A stretch of 64,000 nt of DNA. Source: Planifilum sp021793745 (GTDB lineage: Bacteria > Bacillota > Bacilli > Thermoactinomycetales > DSM-44946). The stretch is from NCBI GenBank assembly GCA_937983105.1, contig CALKAM010000170.1, positions 51,716 through 115,715 of the forward strand, read 5' to 3'. The position numbers were made by a program, and so were the translations under genes. Position 1 is the first letter of the stretch. Every line of letters begins with the position of its first letter. The notes beneath the pieces were generated by a model, which ran no database searches, was not told the origin of the DNA, and saw nothing but the letters and a program-made list of their open reading frames with translations. Below, one piece after another: positions 41,637 through 49,864 of the stretch.

Positions 41637-42311
41637 TTGAAAAAGAAATCGCTGTTCGCTGCCTTTACCCTGTTTTTCGGCACCGCCTTTCTCGCGACGC
41701 CGGTCGCTTTTGCCAACCCGGCGGAGCCGGAGGATTCGGATGAAAAATCCGGTTTGGAAGTGGGTGTCGATCTCGGCTTGGTAGAGTTGGAGGTCGGGAT
41801 CAACACGCCTTCTGACGGGGACAACGAGGAGCCGGTAGACCCGGAGAATCCTCTGGAGCCGCCCCTGGATCCGGAAGATCCTCCGTTCCCCGGTGACCCC
41901 GGCGATCCCGGTGACCCCGGCGATCCGGGAGAACCCGGTGAACCCGGCGATCCCGACGATCCGGGTGAACCCGGCGATCCGGATGATCCCGGCAATCCGG
42001 ATGAACCCGGCGATCCGGGAGACGATGATCCGCCTGCTCCTGAGCCGGAGGACCCTGAGCAGCCGGATGATCCTTCCGATGAGCAACCTCCGGTGGAAGA
42101 GCCGGACCTTCCGGAATCTCCGCCCCAGGATGGTTCCCAACTGCCCAAGTCCGGGCAGTCCGGCGGCCAGTCTGATTCCGAGTCCGATTCCGAGGATGAA
42201 GGTGGAGAGCTGCCGAAAACCGCCACTTCGTACCCGCTGATGTCTCTGGTGGGCAGTCTGATTATGGCGGCTGGCTTGGCCCTGTTAAGACTTCGCCCGA
42301 TCCGGGACTGA
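41637..42311 (+). CDS. LPXTA-anchored protein with collagen-like Gly-Asp-Pro repeats
   Basis: Surface protein of 224 residues, paralogue of the preceding gene. TTG 41637 follows AAGGAGG. Signal peptide 1-26 (ends AFA), a short N-terminal segment (about 27-60), then about 50 residues of PGD/PGE/DDP triplets (about 83-136) resembling a low-complexity collagen-like or PG-rich stalk, an acidic linker, and the sorting signal LPKTATSYP at about 192 with hydrophobic helix and RLRPIRD tail. The repeat DNA (about 41885-42020) is itself repetitive, so length variation between strains is expected. Separated by 219 bp from its paralogue, possibly co-transcribed. Confidence 0.72.
   Translation: MKKKSLFAAFTLFFGTAFLATPVAFANPAEPEDSDEKSGLEVGVDLGLVELEVGINTPSDGDNEEPVDPENPLEPPLDPEDPPFPGDPGDPGDPGDPGEPGEPGDPDDPGEPGDPDDPGNPDEPGDPGDDDPPAPEPEDPEQPDDPSDEQPPVEEPDLPESPPQDGSQLPKSGQSGGQSDSESDSEDEGGELPKTATSYPLMSLVGSLIMAAGLALLRLRPIRD
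41885..42020 (+). repeat. Short tandem coding repeat (GDP/GEP codons)
   Basis: Variants of the 9-base unit CCCGGCGAT/CCCGGTGAC are repeated many times and encode PGD or PGE triplets of the surface protein. A shorter analogue (GAAGAGCCGGGT-type units) occurs at about 41095-41160 in the preceding gene. Confidence 0.75.
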
Positions 42312-42399
42312 AGAGTCCCCTCGGGTAACCTGTCACATCGCATGATCACCGGAATGGCGGAACTGTTCGATGCTCTCGGAACATCCGGTGGAGCTCGTT

Positions 42400-42429
42400 G
42401 AGCACCCTATAGGGTGCTCTTTTGTTTTG
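42400..42429 (+). terminator. Intrinsic terminator after the tandem surface proteins
   Basis: GAGCACCC (42400-42407) pairs with GGGTGCTC (42412-42419), followed by TTTTGTTTTG. Confidence 0.92.
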
Positions 42430-42820
42430 TGGAGGGGGTGGAGCCTCAAAAATGAGGCGCCGGCTTGGCGGGGGCTTCGGTGGAATCCGTTCGATGGGCT
42501 TTTGTCACAGCAGCGACGGAATTTGCCCCACCGTATCTTTCGCTGCCCCTGATCCGGGAGGTCTTTTCAAACGGGTTCCGGGGATTTCTCGTAGTCAAAG
42601 AAGGCCGCGGGAATTCCCAGCCATCGGTGACCAATGTAACGGCGCCCCGACGGGGGAGTGGGCAGCCGTCGCTGACCGGTCTCGACACCGGATGTCGTAT
42701 TTCCAACAGCGATTTTCCTCCGTGAAAATGGCGTCAGCGTCCGTTGGTTGATTTTTTGATCGCCGGATTGGAACTCGGGTTGAGACCGGGTGTATCATAG
42801 GGGTTGAGCCGCCCCGTTTG

Positions 42821-42829
42821 TGCTATACT
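42821..42829 (+). promoter_or_regulatory. Extended -10 promoter element of gatCAB
   Basis: TGCTATACT is an extended -10 (TG-N-TATACT), 74 bp before gatC. A further possible -10, TATCAT, lies at 42793-42798. Confidence 0.55.
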
Positions 42830-42902
42830 GTCATAGGAAGGCAGCGGAGAGGATGCGGGAGGAACCCCATCCGGCCGTGACATCCTGAGGGGAGGGAAAA
42901 AC

Positions 42903-43193
42903 GTGTCGATTTCCAAGGAACAGGTGGAACATATCGCGCAACTGGCGAGGTTGTCGCTCGCTCCGGATGAAGTGGAACGCTTCACGGAGCAGCTGAACGA
43001 TATTCTCCGTTTCGCGGAAAAGTTGAACGAGCTGGATACGGAGGGTGTGGAACCCACCAGCCATGTCATGCCGATGACCAACGTGCTCCGGGAGGATGAG
43101 GTGAAGCCTTCCTGGCCGCGGGAGCGGGTGCTGGTCAATGCGCCGGAACAAAAGGACGGCATGTTCCGGGTGCCGCCGGTATTTGACGAATAA
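42903..43193 (+). CDS. gatC: Glutamyl-/aspartyl-tRNA amidotransferase subunit C
   Basis: 96-residue stabilising subunit of the GatCAB complex, which converts Glu-tRNA(Gln) (and Asp-tRNA(Asn)) to the amidated form using glutamine and ATP. Seen: HIAQLARLSLAPDEVERFTEQL near the N-terminus, LDTEGVEPTSHVMPM and LREDEV, the family signatures. GTG 42903 follows GAGGGGAGGG. It is first in the gatC-gatA-gatB operon; gatA starts 13 bp downstream. Confidence 0.97.
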   Translation: MSISKEQVEHIAQLARLSLAPDEVERFTEQLNDILRFAEKLNELDTEGVEPTSHVMPMTNVLREDEVKPSWPRERVLVNAPEQKDGMFRVPPVFDE

Positions 43194-43206
43194 AAGGGGG
43201 GATACG

Positions 43207-44673
43207 ATGTCGCTGCTGAGACAACCGCTCAAGGAAATACATAAGCGGCTGACCGAGGGGGGTTGCTCCGCCAAGGAGCTGGTGGAACTCTCCCTCAAAC
43301 GGATCGATGAAGTGGAAGAACGCGTGGGCGCCTTTATCACGGTGGACCGGGAAGGGGCCCGCGCCCGGGCGGAGGAGCTGGATCGACAGCTGGCGGAGAA
43401 GCGGGAACGGGGACCGTTGGCCGCCATTCCGGCGGGGATCAAGGATAACATCTGTACCGATGGTTTGCTCACCACCTGCGCGAGCAAAATGTTGGCCAAC
43501 TACACCCCGATCTATGACGCCACGGTGATGAAGAAGCTGAGGGCTGCCCAGGCGATCCCTGTCGGAAAGACGAACATGGACGAGTTTGCCATGGGCTCTT
43601 CCACCGAAAATTCGGCTTTCCATCCGACGCGCAACCCCTGGAACCCGGAACGGGTGCCGGGCGGATCCAGCGGAGGCTCCGCCGCGGCGGTGGCCGCCGG
43701 GGAAGTCCTTTTTGCCCTGGGATCGGACACGGGGGGCTCGATCCGGCAACCGGCCGCCTTTTGCGGCGTGGTCGGGTTGAAACCGACCTACGGACGGGTT
43801 TCCCGCTTTGGCCTCGTTGCCTTCGCCTCTTCCTTGGATCAGATCGGCCCGTTAACCAGAAGTGTGGAAGATGCGGCCTATGTGCTGCAGGTGATTGCCG
43901 GGCACGATTCGATGGATTCCACCTCCGCCGACGTGGAGGTGCCCGATTACCTGTCGGCCCTGACCGGGGATGTGAAGGGGTTGAAGGTGGCCATCCCCCG
44001 GGAGTTGATGGGGGATGGCATCGATCCCGGCGTTAGGGAGCGGGTGCTTGATGCTCTCCGCGTGCTGGAAGGGATGGGGGCGGTGTGCGAAGAAGTTTCC
44101 CTACCGCACCTCCGCTATGCGGTGGAGACCTTTTATGTGCTGGCTCCCGCCGAGGCGTCCTCCAACCTGGCCCGCTATGACGGGATCCGCTACGGGGTCC
44201 GCGCGCCTGCGGACAACCTGATGGAGTTGTATTACAACTCCCGGAGTTCCGGCTTCGGAGCGGAAGTGAAGCGGCGGATCATGTTGGGCACCTATGCGCT
44301 CAGCTCCGGGTATTACGATGCCTACTATCTGAAGGCGCAGAAGGTGCGGACCCTGATCAAGCGAGATTTTGATCAGATTTTTGAGAAGTACGATGTGGTG
44401 ATCGGCCCCACCACTCCGACCACCGCTTTCCGGATCGGAGAAAAGGTGGACGATCCTTTGACCATGTATCTGAACGACATCTGCACCATCCCGGTCAATC
44501 TGGCCGGTTTACCCGCCATCAGCGTTCCCTGTGGCTTGAGCGGGGGACTCCCCGTCGGTCTTCAGGTGATCGGCCGTCCCTTTGACGAGCAGACGGTCCT
44601 TCGGGTGGCCCACGCCTATGAGCAACAGGCGGAGCCGCTTCCCGAACCCCCGTTGGGAGGTGACCGTTCATGA
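43207..44673 (+). CDS. gatA: Glutamyl-/aspartyl-tRNA amidotransferase subunit A
   Basis: Amidase-signature subunit that releases ammonia from glutamine for GatB. 488 residues. Catalytic Ser-cisSer-Lys triad visible: IPAGIKDNI (Lys about 79), GGSSGGSAAAVAAG (cis-Ser about 154) and SDTGGSIRQPAAFCG (nucleophile Ser about 178). ATG 43207 follows a GGGGGG-rich site; the frame extends upstream through the end of gatC without a better start. It overlaps gatB by 4 bp. Confidence 0.97.
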   Translation: MSLLRQPLKEIHKRLTEGGCSAKELVELSLKRIDEVEERVGAFITVDREGARARAEELDRQLAEKRERGPLAAIPAGIKDNICTDGLLTTCASKMLANYTPIYDATVMKKLRAAQAIPVGKTNMDEFAMGSSTENSAFHPTRNPWNPERVPGGSSGGSAAAVAAGEVLFALGSDTGGSIRQPAAFCGVVGLKPTYGRVSRFGLVAFASSLDQIGPLTRSVEDAAYVLQVIAGHDSMDSTSADVEVPDYLSALTGDVKGLKVAIPRELMGDGIDPGVRERVLDALRVLEGMGAVCEEVSLPHLRYAVETFYVLAPAEASSNLARYDGIRYGVRAPADNLMELYYNSRSSGFGAEVKRRIMLGTYALSSGYYDAYYLKAQKVRTLIKRDFDQIFEKYDVVIGPTTPTTAFRIGEKVDDPLTMYLNDICTIPVNLAGLPAISVPCGLSGGLPVGLQVIGRPFDEQTVLRVAHAYEQQAEPLPEPPLGGDRS

Positions 44674-46103
44674 CCGCCTATGAAACGGTAATCGGATTGG
44701 AAGTCCATGTGGAGCTGTCCACGAAAAGCAAGATCTTTTGCGGATGCTCAACGGAGTTTGGAGCGCCCCCCAATACCCATACCTGTCCCATCTGTCTGGG
44801 GCATCCCGGCGTCCTGCCGGTGTTGAACCGACAGGCGGTGGAATTGGCCATGAAAGCGGCTATGGCGCTGAACTGCCGCATCGCCGAGTACAGCAAATTC
44901 GACCGGAAAAACTATTTCTATCCGGACTTGCCCAAGGCGTATCAGGTCTCTCAGTACGATCAGCCGATCGGGAGCGACGGCTGGATTGAAATCGACGTGG
45001 ACGGGGAAAGAAAGAGGATCGGAATCACCCGCGTCCACCTGGAGGAGGATGCGGGGAAACTGATCCACTCCGAAAGCGGCGATAGCTCCCTGGTCGATTA
45101 CAACCGGGTCGGCGTGCCCCTGATCGAGATCGTTTCGGAACCGGATCTGCGTTCGCCGGCGGAAGCCCGGGCCTATCTGGAGAAATTGAAGGCGATCATG
45201 CAGTACTGTGAGGTCTCCGATGTGAAGATGGAGGAGGGGTCCCTCCGCTGCGACGCCAATATCAGCCTCCGGCCCGCCGGGAGTGCAACTTTCGGAACGA
45301 AGACGGAGCTGAAGAACCTGAATTCCTTCCGCAATGTGGAGCGGGCCTTGGAATATGAAGAGCGGCGCCAGCGGGAAGTGCTGGAATCGGGGGGAACCGT
45401 GGAGCAGGCCACGATGCGCTGGCTGGAGGACGTGGGTCGGACCAAGCTGATGCGCACCAAGGAGGAGGCCCACGATTACCGCTATTTCCCGGAGCCGGAT
45501 CTGGTTCACCTCGATATCGATGAGGCCTGGAAGGAGCGGGTGCGGTCCACCATTCCCGAACTTCCCGACGCCCGCCGGGACCGTTATATGCGGGAGTACG
45601 GCCTGTCCGCCTACGATGCGGGCTTGCTGACGACCAACAAGGCGATCGCCGACTTCTTTGACGAAGCGGTACAAGCGGGAGCGGATCCGAAGGGGGCCGC
45701 CAACTGGATGACCGGCGAGCTCCTCGGTTATCTGAACGCCACCGGCAAGGAGCTCCAGGAGACCCGGATCACCCCCGCGGGCCTGGCGGGGATGCTCGGC
45801 CTGATCCAAAAAGGGACGATCAGCACCAAGATCGCCAAGGATGTGTTTAAGGAACTGGTGGAAAAGGGCGGCGATCCGGAGCAGATCGTCAAGGAAAAGG
45901 GCTGGGTGCAGATCAGCGACGAGGGGGAACTGGCGAAGATCGTCGCCCAGGTGGTGGCGGAGAATCCCCAGTCGGTCACCGATTTCAAAAACGGCAAGGA
46001 TCGCGCCCTCGGCTATCTCGTCGGCCAGGTGATGAAGGCCACCCGGGGGAAAGCCAATCCGCAGATGGTCAACCGGCTGATCCGGGAACAAATCCAAGAT
46101 TGA
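44670..46103 (+). CDS. gatB: Glutamyl-/aspartyl-tRNA amidotransferase subunit B
   Basis: Kinase and tRNA-recognition subunit of GatCAB, 477 residues. It activates the misacylated glutamyl or aspartyl group with ATP and transfers ammonia. Seen: ETVIGLEVHVELSTKSKIFCGC, CPICLGHPGVLPVLN, RKNYFYPDLPKAYQVSQYD, EEDAGKLIH, RCDANISLRP and the C-terminal helical YqeY-like domain (about 330-477). ATG 44670 overlaps the gatA stop. A strong terminator follows at 46154. Confidence 0.97.
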   Translation: MTAYETVIGLEVHVELSTKSKIFCGCSTEFGAPPNTHTCPICLGHPGVLPVLNRQAVELAMKAAMALNCRIAEYSKFDRKNYFYPDLPKAYQVSQYDQPIGSDGWIEIDVDGERKRIGITRVHLEEDAGKLIHSESGDSSLVDYNRVGVPLIEIVSEPDLRSPAEARAYLEKLKAIMQYCEVSDVKMEEGSLRCDANISLRPAGSATFGTKTELKNLNSFRNVERALEYEERRQREVLESGGTVEQATMRWLEDVGRTKLMRTKEEAHDYRYFPEPDLVHLDIDEAWKERVRSTIPELPDARRDRYMREYGLSAYDAGLLTTNKAIADFFDEAVQAGADPKGAANWMTGELLGYLNATGKELQETRITPAGLAGMLGLIQKGTISTKIAKDVFKELVEKGGDPEQIVKEKGWVQISDEGELAKIVAQVVAENPQSVTDFKNGKDRALGYLVGQVMKATRGKANPQMVNRLIREQIQD

Positions 46104-46458
46104 GATCGGCGCGTGCGGGACCTCCGAAACGCTTGTTTCCGGCAAATGTTGACCAACCTCCGCCGAGGCGACTTCGGCGGAGGTTGTTGTTTGCTGCCGG
46201 GATGGAAGGCGAATGCCGTCATCGGTCTAACGGGCTCAAGGGGACCATCGGGTTATCCCCTTATTTTCCATTGGGACGACAAACATGGTATGATGAATAT
46301 CTGGACGCCGGTTTTCGGAGGGATCATTTCCATCCGGTTCGCCGCAAAAGGGTGTTCCGCTTCGTTTCCTAGCGATGATCGAGGACCCGGGCGACACCTG
46401 CAGCTGCAAGTCACCGGCTTCCCATGGAGCTGAAACACGGTCGAATGGGGTGTATGGT
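46104..46458. other. Intergenic region after gatB
   Basis: 355 bp with the gatB terminator and an extended -10 element at 46286-46294 (TGGTATGAT) that could serve the next gene. Nothing else recognised. Confidence 0.45.
46154..46193 (+). terminator. Intrinsic terminator of gatCAB
   Basis: AACCTCCGCCGA (46155-46166) pairs with TCGGCGGAGGTT (46174-46185), followed by a T-rich tail. Confidence 0.9.
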
Positions 46459-46761
46459 TTGCAGATTTTTTACCGAATCCTGATCCTCCTCATGCTCGTT
46501 TGGGGGACCGTTTACCTCACCATACAACCGGCTTATTCTGTACACCTTTACCTGATCGCCCTGTACTTGTTCGTCACCTTTTTTGAGCTTCGCGGGAACC
46601 CCTTCAACCGAGGGGTTTACCACCTGTTGATCCTCCTCCTCTTAGCCAATGCGGGGATGCAGTTTTTCCTGATAGAGGAGCCCAACATCCTCAGCGGGTT
46701 TGTCAGCCTCTTTTTTGCCTTCTTTGCCTGGCAATCGGTTCAGCGATTGCGGCGAGGCTAA
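46459..46761 (+). CDS. Small membrane protein, unknown
   Basis: About 100 residues with three to four hydrophobic segments (YRILILLMLVWGTVYLTI; YLIALYLFVTFF; YHLLILLLLANAGMQFF; SGFVSLFFAFFAWQSV). TTG 46459 is chosen because GGGGTG lies 6 bp upstream; GTG 46450 and an in-frame ATG at 46375 are alternatives. I do not recognise the family. It is a single gene between gatB and cbiX. Confidence 0.55.
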   Translation: MQIFYRILILLMLVWGTVYLTIQPAYSVHLYLIALYLFVTFFELRGNPFNRGVYHLLILLLLANAGMQFFLIEEPNILSGFVSLFFAFFAWQSVQRLRRG

Positions 46762-46810
46762 AGGGCGGTGGGGATGTCACAAAGTCTTCCCAGGAGAATG
46801 GATGTACAAG

Positions 46811-46819
46811 TGATATAAT
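46811..46819 (+). promoter_or_regulatory. Extended -10 element of the CbiX-like gene
   Basis: TGATATAAT (TG-N-TATAAT), 33 bp before the start codon at 46853. Confidence 0.55.
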
Positions 46820-46852
46820 GGAAGGAACAGCATGGAACGAGGTGAAAGGACG

Positions 46853-47614
46853 ATGAGGAAACGGGGCGCGCTGGTCATTGCCCACGGTTCCAGCAAATCG
46901 GAATGGGTGGCGATGGTGGACGAGGCCGTTGAACGGGTCGAAGTGGAGATGCCGGTCGCTGTCGGCTTTCTGGAGTTGGTGGAGGGGCGCGGAATTCCCG
47001 ATGCCGTCCGGTCCCTGGAGGATCAGGGCGTGGAGGAGATGATCGCCGTGCCGCTCTTTGTCTCCTCCGGCAGCAATCACATCGCGGAAATCGCCCATCT
47101 GCTGGGTGTGGAGGCACCCTTTTCCGTCGAGACGGATGTGTCGCCCTTGGAAATGAATGCCCGGGTGCGGTTTTGCCGGCCGATGGACGATCATCCCTAT
47201 ATCGCCCAGATCTTGACGGAACGGGCGAAGTCCCTCAGCACCGATCCCCAGAATGAGTGGCTCTTGCTGGTTGGGCACGGCAACGACACCCCCGTTTTGC
47301 ATGAGGAATGGGAAAAAGCGATGAAGCGGTTGGCCGGTCAAGTTCAGCAAGCGACCGGGTTTGCCGGCGTTTCCCACGCCACCTTTCATCCGGACAACCT
47401 GCGTGAGCGGGCGGAGGCCCTCGCCCGGGATTATCGCTTGTTGGTCGTGCCCCTGTTCCTGAGCGAAGGCTATTTTACCCGAAAGGCGATTCCTTCCCGC
47501 CTGGAAGGCATCCCCTACATCTATTCCGGTAAGACGTACCTGCCCCATCCCCTCGTATCCCGTTGGATCTCCACCACCGTGCGGGAGGCTCTGGAGGAGC
47601 AGACGGCGGTGTGA
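46853..47614 (+). CDS. CbiX/SirB-family chelatase-like protein
   Basis: 253 residues with two repeated CbiX-type halves: GALVIAHGSSKSEWVAMVDE (His-containing metal site) and EEMIAVPLFVSSGSNHIAEI in the first, LLLVGHGNDTPVLHEEW and LLVVPLFLSEGYFTRKAIP in the second. The family inserts Co2+ or Fe2+ into sirohydrochlorin. No other tetrapyrrole genes are near, so the metal and substrate are open. ATG 46853 follows GAGGTGAAAGGA; ATG 46832 is an alternative. It is followed by a terminator. Confidence 0.82.
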   Translation: MRKRGALVIAHGSSKSEWVAMVDEAVERVEVEMPVAVGFLELVEGRGIPDAVRSLEDQGVEEMIAVPLFVSSGSNHIAEIAHLLGVEAPFSVETDVSPLEMNARVRFCRPMDDHPYIAQILTERAKSLSTDPQNEWLLLVGHGNDTPVLHEEWEKAMKRLAGQVQQATGFAGVSHATFHPDNLRERAEALARDYRLLVVPLFLSEGYFTRKAIPSRLEGIPYIYSGKTYLPHPLVSRWISTTVREALEEQTAV

Positions 47615-47632
47615 TGGACGGTAAGCTTTCCG

Positions 47633-47663
47633 GGACGGCACCTTCGCGTGCCGTCCTTTCTTG
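47633..47663 (+). terminator. Intrinsic terminator after the CbiX-like gene
   Basis: GGACGGCAC (47633-47641) pairs with GTGCCGTCC (47648-47656), followed by TTTCTT. Confidence 0.85.
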
Positions 47664-47831
47664 TTGGAATATCCCTGTGAGTACCCCTGATCCGGTGGGG
47701 GGCTACGCGGGAAAGAAAATGCTGGAAAATCCTGATCATGAAGCTTTGTTGGAGATCGTTACAAACGATCAGTGATATTTAAAGGGTGAGGTTGACCGTT
47801 ACCACATCGAAGCAGCACCGAAGCCCGATTG

Positions 47832-47840
47832 TGTTATAAT
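47832..47840 (+). promoter_or_regulatory. Extended -10 element upstream of rlmCD
   Basis: TGTTATAAT (TG-N-TATAAT); no convincing -35. Confidence 0.5.
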
Positions 47841-48200
47841 ATCCCTGCCGATCCCCCGTCATCGGCGAAGGGGGGTAAAAGCCATAAGCCGAATATCAGC
47901 CCGGAAAGATGTGCAAAAAATCGTCATCCGGGCGCTGCAGTGATTGGGTTGTGATCAGCCCGGGACAACGGCCGATTCCGATCGAAAGGGCAAAAGGGAC
48001 GGGAAAAGACGCTGGTTCCGCCCTCTTCAACCCGATCTTGTCGGCAGATCCGGGCGGTGCGTTCCCGTCGGAAACTGCGGTGCTCCTTTTTTCATCCTTT
48101 CACATCCAGCGTCGACAAGAGGCTGGCGTGTACTCTGACGTGGAGCGGCGCGGCCGCCGGGGTGAAGGCGGCCCATTTTCGCCAAAAGAGGGTGTAGGAT

Positions 48201-49568
48201 ATGGGAGAACATCCGGTACAGACGGGACAAACGATCGAGCTGACAATAACCGGTTACAGCCACTCCGGCGAAGGGGTGGGGAGATATGAGGGCTTTACCC
48301 TGTTCGTTCCCCTGGCCGCTGCCGGGGAACGGGTTGTGGTGCAGGTGGAGGCGGTGAAGAAAAACCACGGCCGAGCCCGACTGGTGGAGGTGGTTCAGCC
48401 GTCTCCGGAACGATCCGCACCTCCCTGCGATGTGTATGGGCAGTGCGGAGGGTGCCAGTTGCAGCACATCTCCTACGCCGAGCAGCTGCGCATGAAAGAA
48501 AGGCTGGTTCGGGACAGCTTTCTCCGGATTGGCCGGATGGATGGGGTGAGGATTCATCCGGTGATCGGGATGGAAAAGCCCTGGGGTTACCGAAACAAGG
48601 CCCAGGTTCCCTTCGGCCTGCAGAACGGGAAGGTGGTCGCCGGCTTTTATGCTCCGGGATCCCACCGGGTTGTGGACACGGATGCTTGTCGGATCCAGCA
48701 TCCGCTGAACGATCGGGTGATTCGGAAAGCGAAGCAGCTGGCGCAGCAACTGAAGATCCCCATCTATGATGAGCGGAACCATCGCGGGATTTTGCGGCAT
48801 GTGCTGGTGCGGACCGGCTTTCATACCGGTGAATGCATGGTCGTCCTGGTGACAAACGGGAGGAACCTTCCCCACCGGCGGAAATGGATCGAGGAGCTGC
48901 GCGGCGAAATTCCCCAACTGAAATCGATCATCCAAAATATGAATTCCAAGCGGACAAATGTGGTTTTGGGTCCGGAAAACCGGCTGTTATGGGGCCGGGA
49001 GGTGATCTATGACCGGATCGGAGATGTCGTTTTCACCATCTCCCCGCACTCCTTTTTTCAGGTCAATCCGGTGCAGACCCGGGTCTTGTACGATCAGGTG
49101 GTCAAATACGCCGGTCTGACCGGGAAAGAAACCGTGATTGACGCCTATTGCGGCATCGGATCCATCGCCCTTTATCTCGCCCGGCATGCCCAACGCGTCT
49201 ATGGGGTGGATATCGTCGGCGCGGCGATCCGGGATGCCAACCGCAACGCCGCCCTCAACCGCATGACCCACGTGACGTTTGAAGAGGGAGCGGCGGAAGA
49301 AGTGATGCCCCGCTGGTACCGGGAGGGGATCCGACCGGATGTCATCGTCCTCGATCCTCCGCGGAAGGGATGCGATCCCGTCCTTTTGGAGAGCGCGGCC
49401 TCCATGAGGCCGAAGCGAATCGTTTATGTATCCTGCAATCCCGCCACTCTGGCCCGCGACGCCAAATATCTGGCCGAATGGGGGTACAGGGTTCAGGAAG
49501 TGCAACCGGTGGACATGTTCCCGCAGACGGGGCATGTGGAGTGCTGTGCCCTGTTGGAGCCGCAATAG
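48201..49568 (+). CDS. rlmCD: 23S rRNA (uracil-C5)-methyltransferase, RlmCD type
   Basis: SAM-dependent RNA m5U methyltransferase of 455 residues; the B. subtilis orthologue modifies U747 and U1939 of 23S rRNA. Domains: TRAM RNA-binding domain (about 5-65, GYSHSGEGVGRYEGFTLFV), an iron-sulfur cysteine cluster (CDVYGQCGGCQLQHI), then the Rossmann methyltransferase (VIDAYCGIGSIALYLA, VLDPPRKGC) and YVSCNPATLARD with the catalytic cysteine near the end. ATG 48201 follows GAGGGTGTAGG. Confidence 0.95.
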   Translation: MGEHPVQTGQTIELTITGYSHSGEGVGRYEGFTLFVPLAAAGERVVVQVEAVKKNHGRARLVEVVQPSPERSAPPCDVYGQCGGCQLQHISYAEQLRMKERLVRDSFLRIGRMDGVRIHPVIGMEKPWGYRNKAQVPFGLQNGKVVAGFYAPGSHRVVDTDACRIQHPLNDRVIRKAKQLAQQLKIPIYDERNHRGILRHVLVRTGFHTGECMVVLVTNGRNLPHRRKWIEELRGEIPQLKSIIQNMNSKRTNVVLGPENRLLWGREVIYDRIGDVVFTISPHSFFQVNPVQTRVLYDQVVKYAGLTGKETVIDAYCGIGSIALYLARHAQRVYGVDIVGAAIRDANRNAALNRMTHVTFEEGAAEEVMPRWYREGIRPDVIVLDPPRKGCDPVLLESAASMRPKRIVYVSCNPATLARDAKYLAEWGYRVQEVQPVDMFPQTGHVECCALLEPQ

Positions 49569-49771
49569 CCTGCTGCCGGTCGGTGGCGGTGTCTTACCCC
49601 CGGGAAGGGAAAACCCGAGCAGCGGTATCGCCGGGATTCAAAATTTCAACGAGGGCGCAATTCAAAATGACACAAAGCTCGCCGGAGCCGAGATGGATCG
49701 GTAGTATAATTTTTTAACCCCATTTCCAAATTCAACTGGATCTTATAGATCGAAAACCCTAAGGGGAAAAG

Positions 49772-49780
49772 TGGTATAAT
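49772..49780 (+). promoter_or_regulatory. Extended -10 element of the glycosyltransferase gene
   Basis: TGGTATAAT, 85 bp before the start codon at 49865. The preceding 200 bp after rlmCD hold no gene. Confidence 0.55.
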
Positions 49781-49864
49781 AAGTCCGTGAAACGGAACGC
49801 CCGGGAAAGCCGTTTTGCCGGAGTGAGGTGTTTTTACGTTCTACAGAGCAAAGGGGAGATGAGA

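Larger units (their letters stand above)
42312..42902. other. Intergenic region between the surface-protein genes and gatC
   Basis: 590 bp. It holds the terminator at 42400 and promoter signals near 42793-42829. The part 42430-42760 has several ORF shadows but no coding signal or known RNA that I can identify. Confidence 0.45.
47615..48200. other. Region before rlmCD: terminator, promoter and long leader
   Basis: 586 bp. After the terminator at 47633 there is an extended -10 element at 47832-47840, then about 360 nt before rlmCD. This leader contains CCGGGC/GCCCGG arms (47926-47931, 47958-47963) and a GC-rich hairpin with a short T run at 48152-48179. ORFs inside have no ribosome binding site. 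It may be an attenuator-type leader; no known RNA family could be assigned. Confidence 0.4.

Noticed and set aside
41885..42020. CRISPR array
   Set aside because: The repetitive DNA consists of 9-base coding units of a surface protein without unique spacers.
47909..48289. 126-codon ORF in front of rlmCD
   Set aside because: No start signal, unrecognised composition, and it overlaps the rlmCD start.
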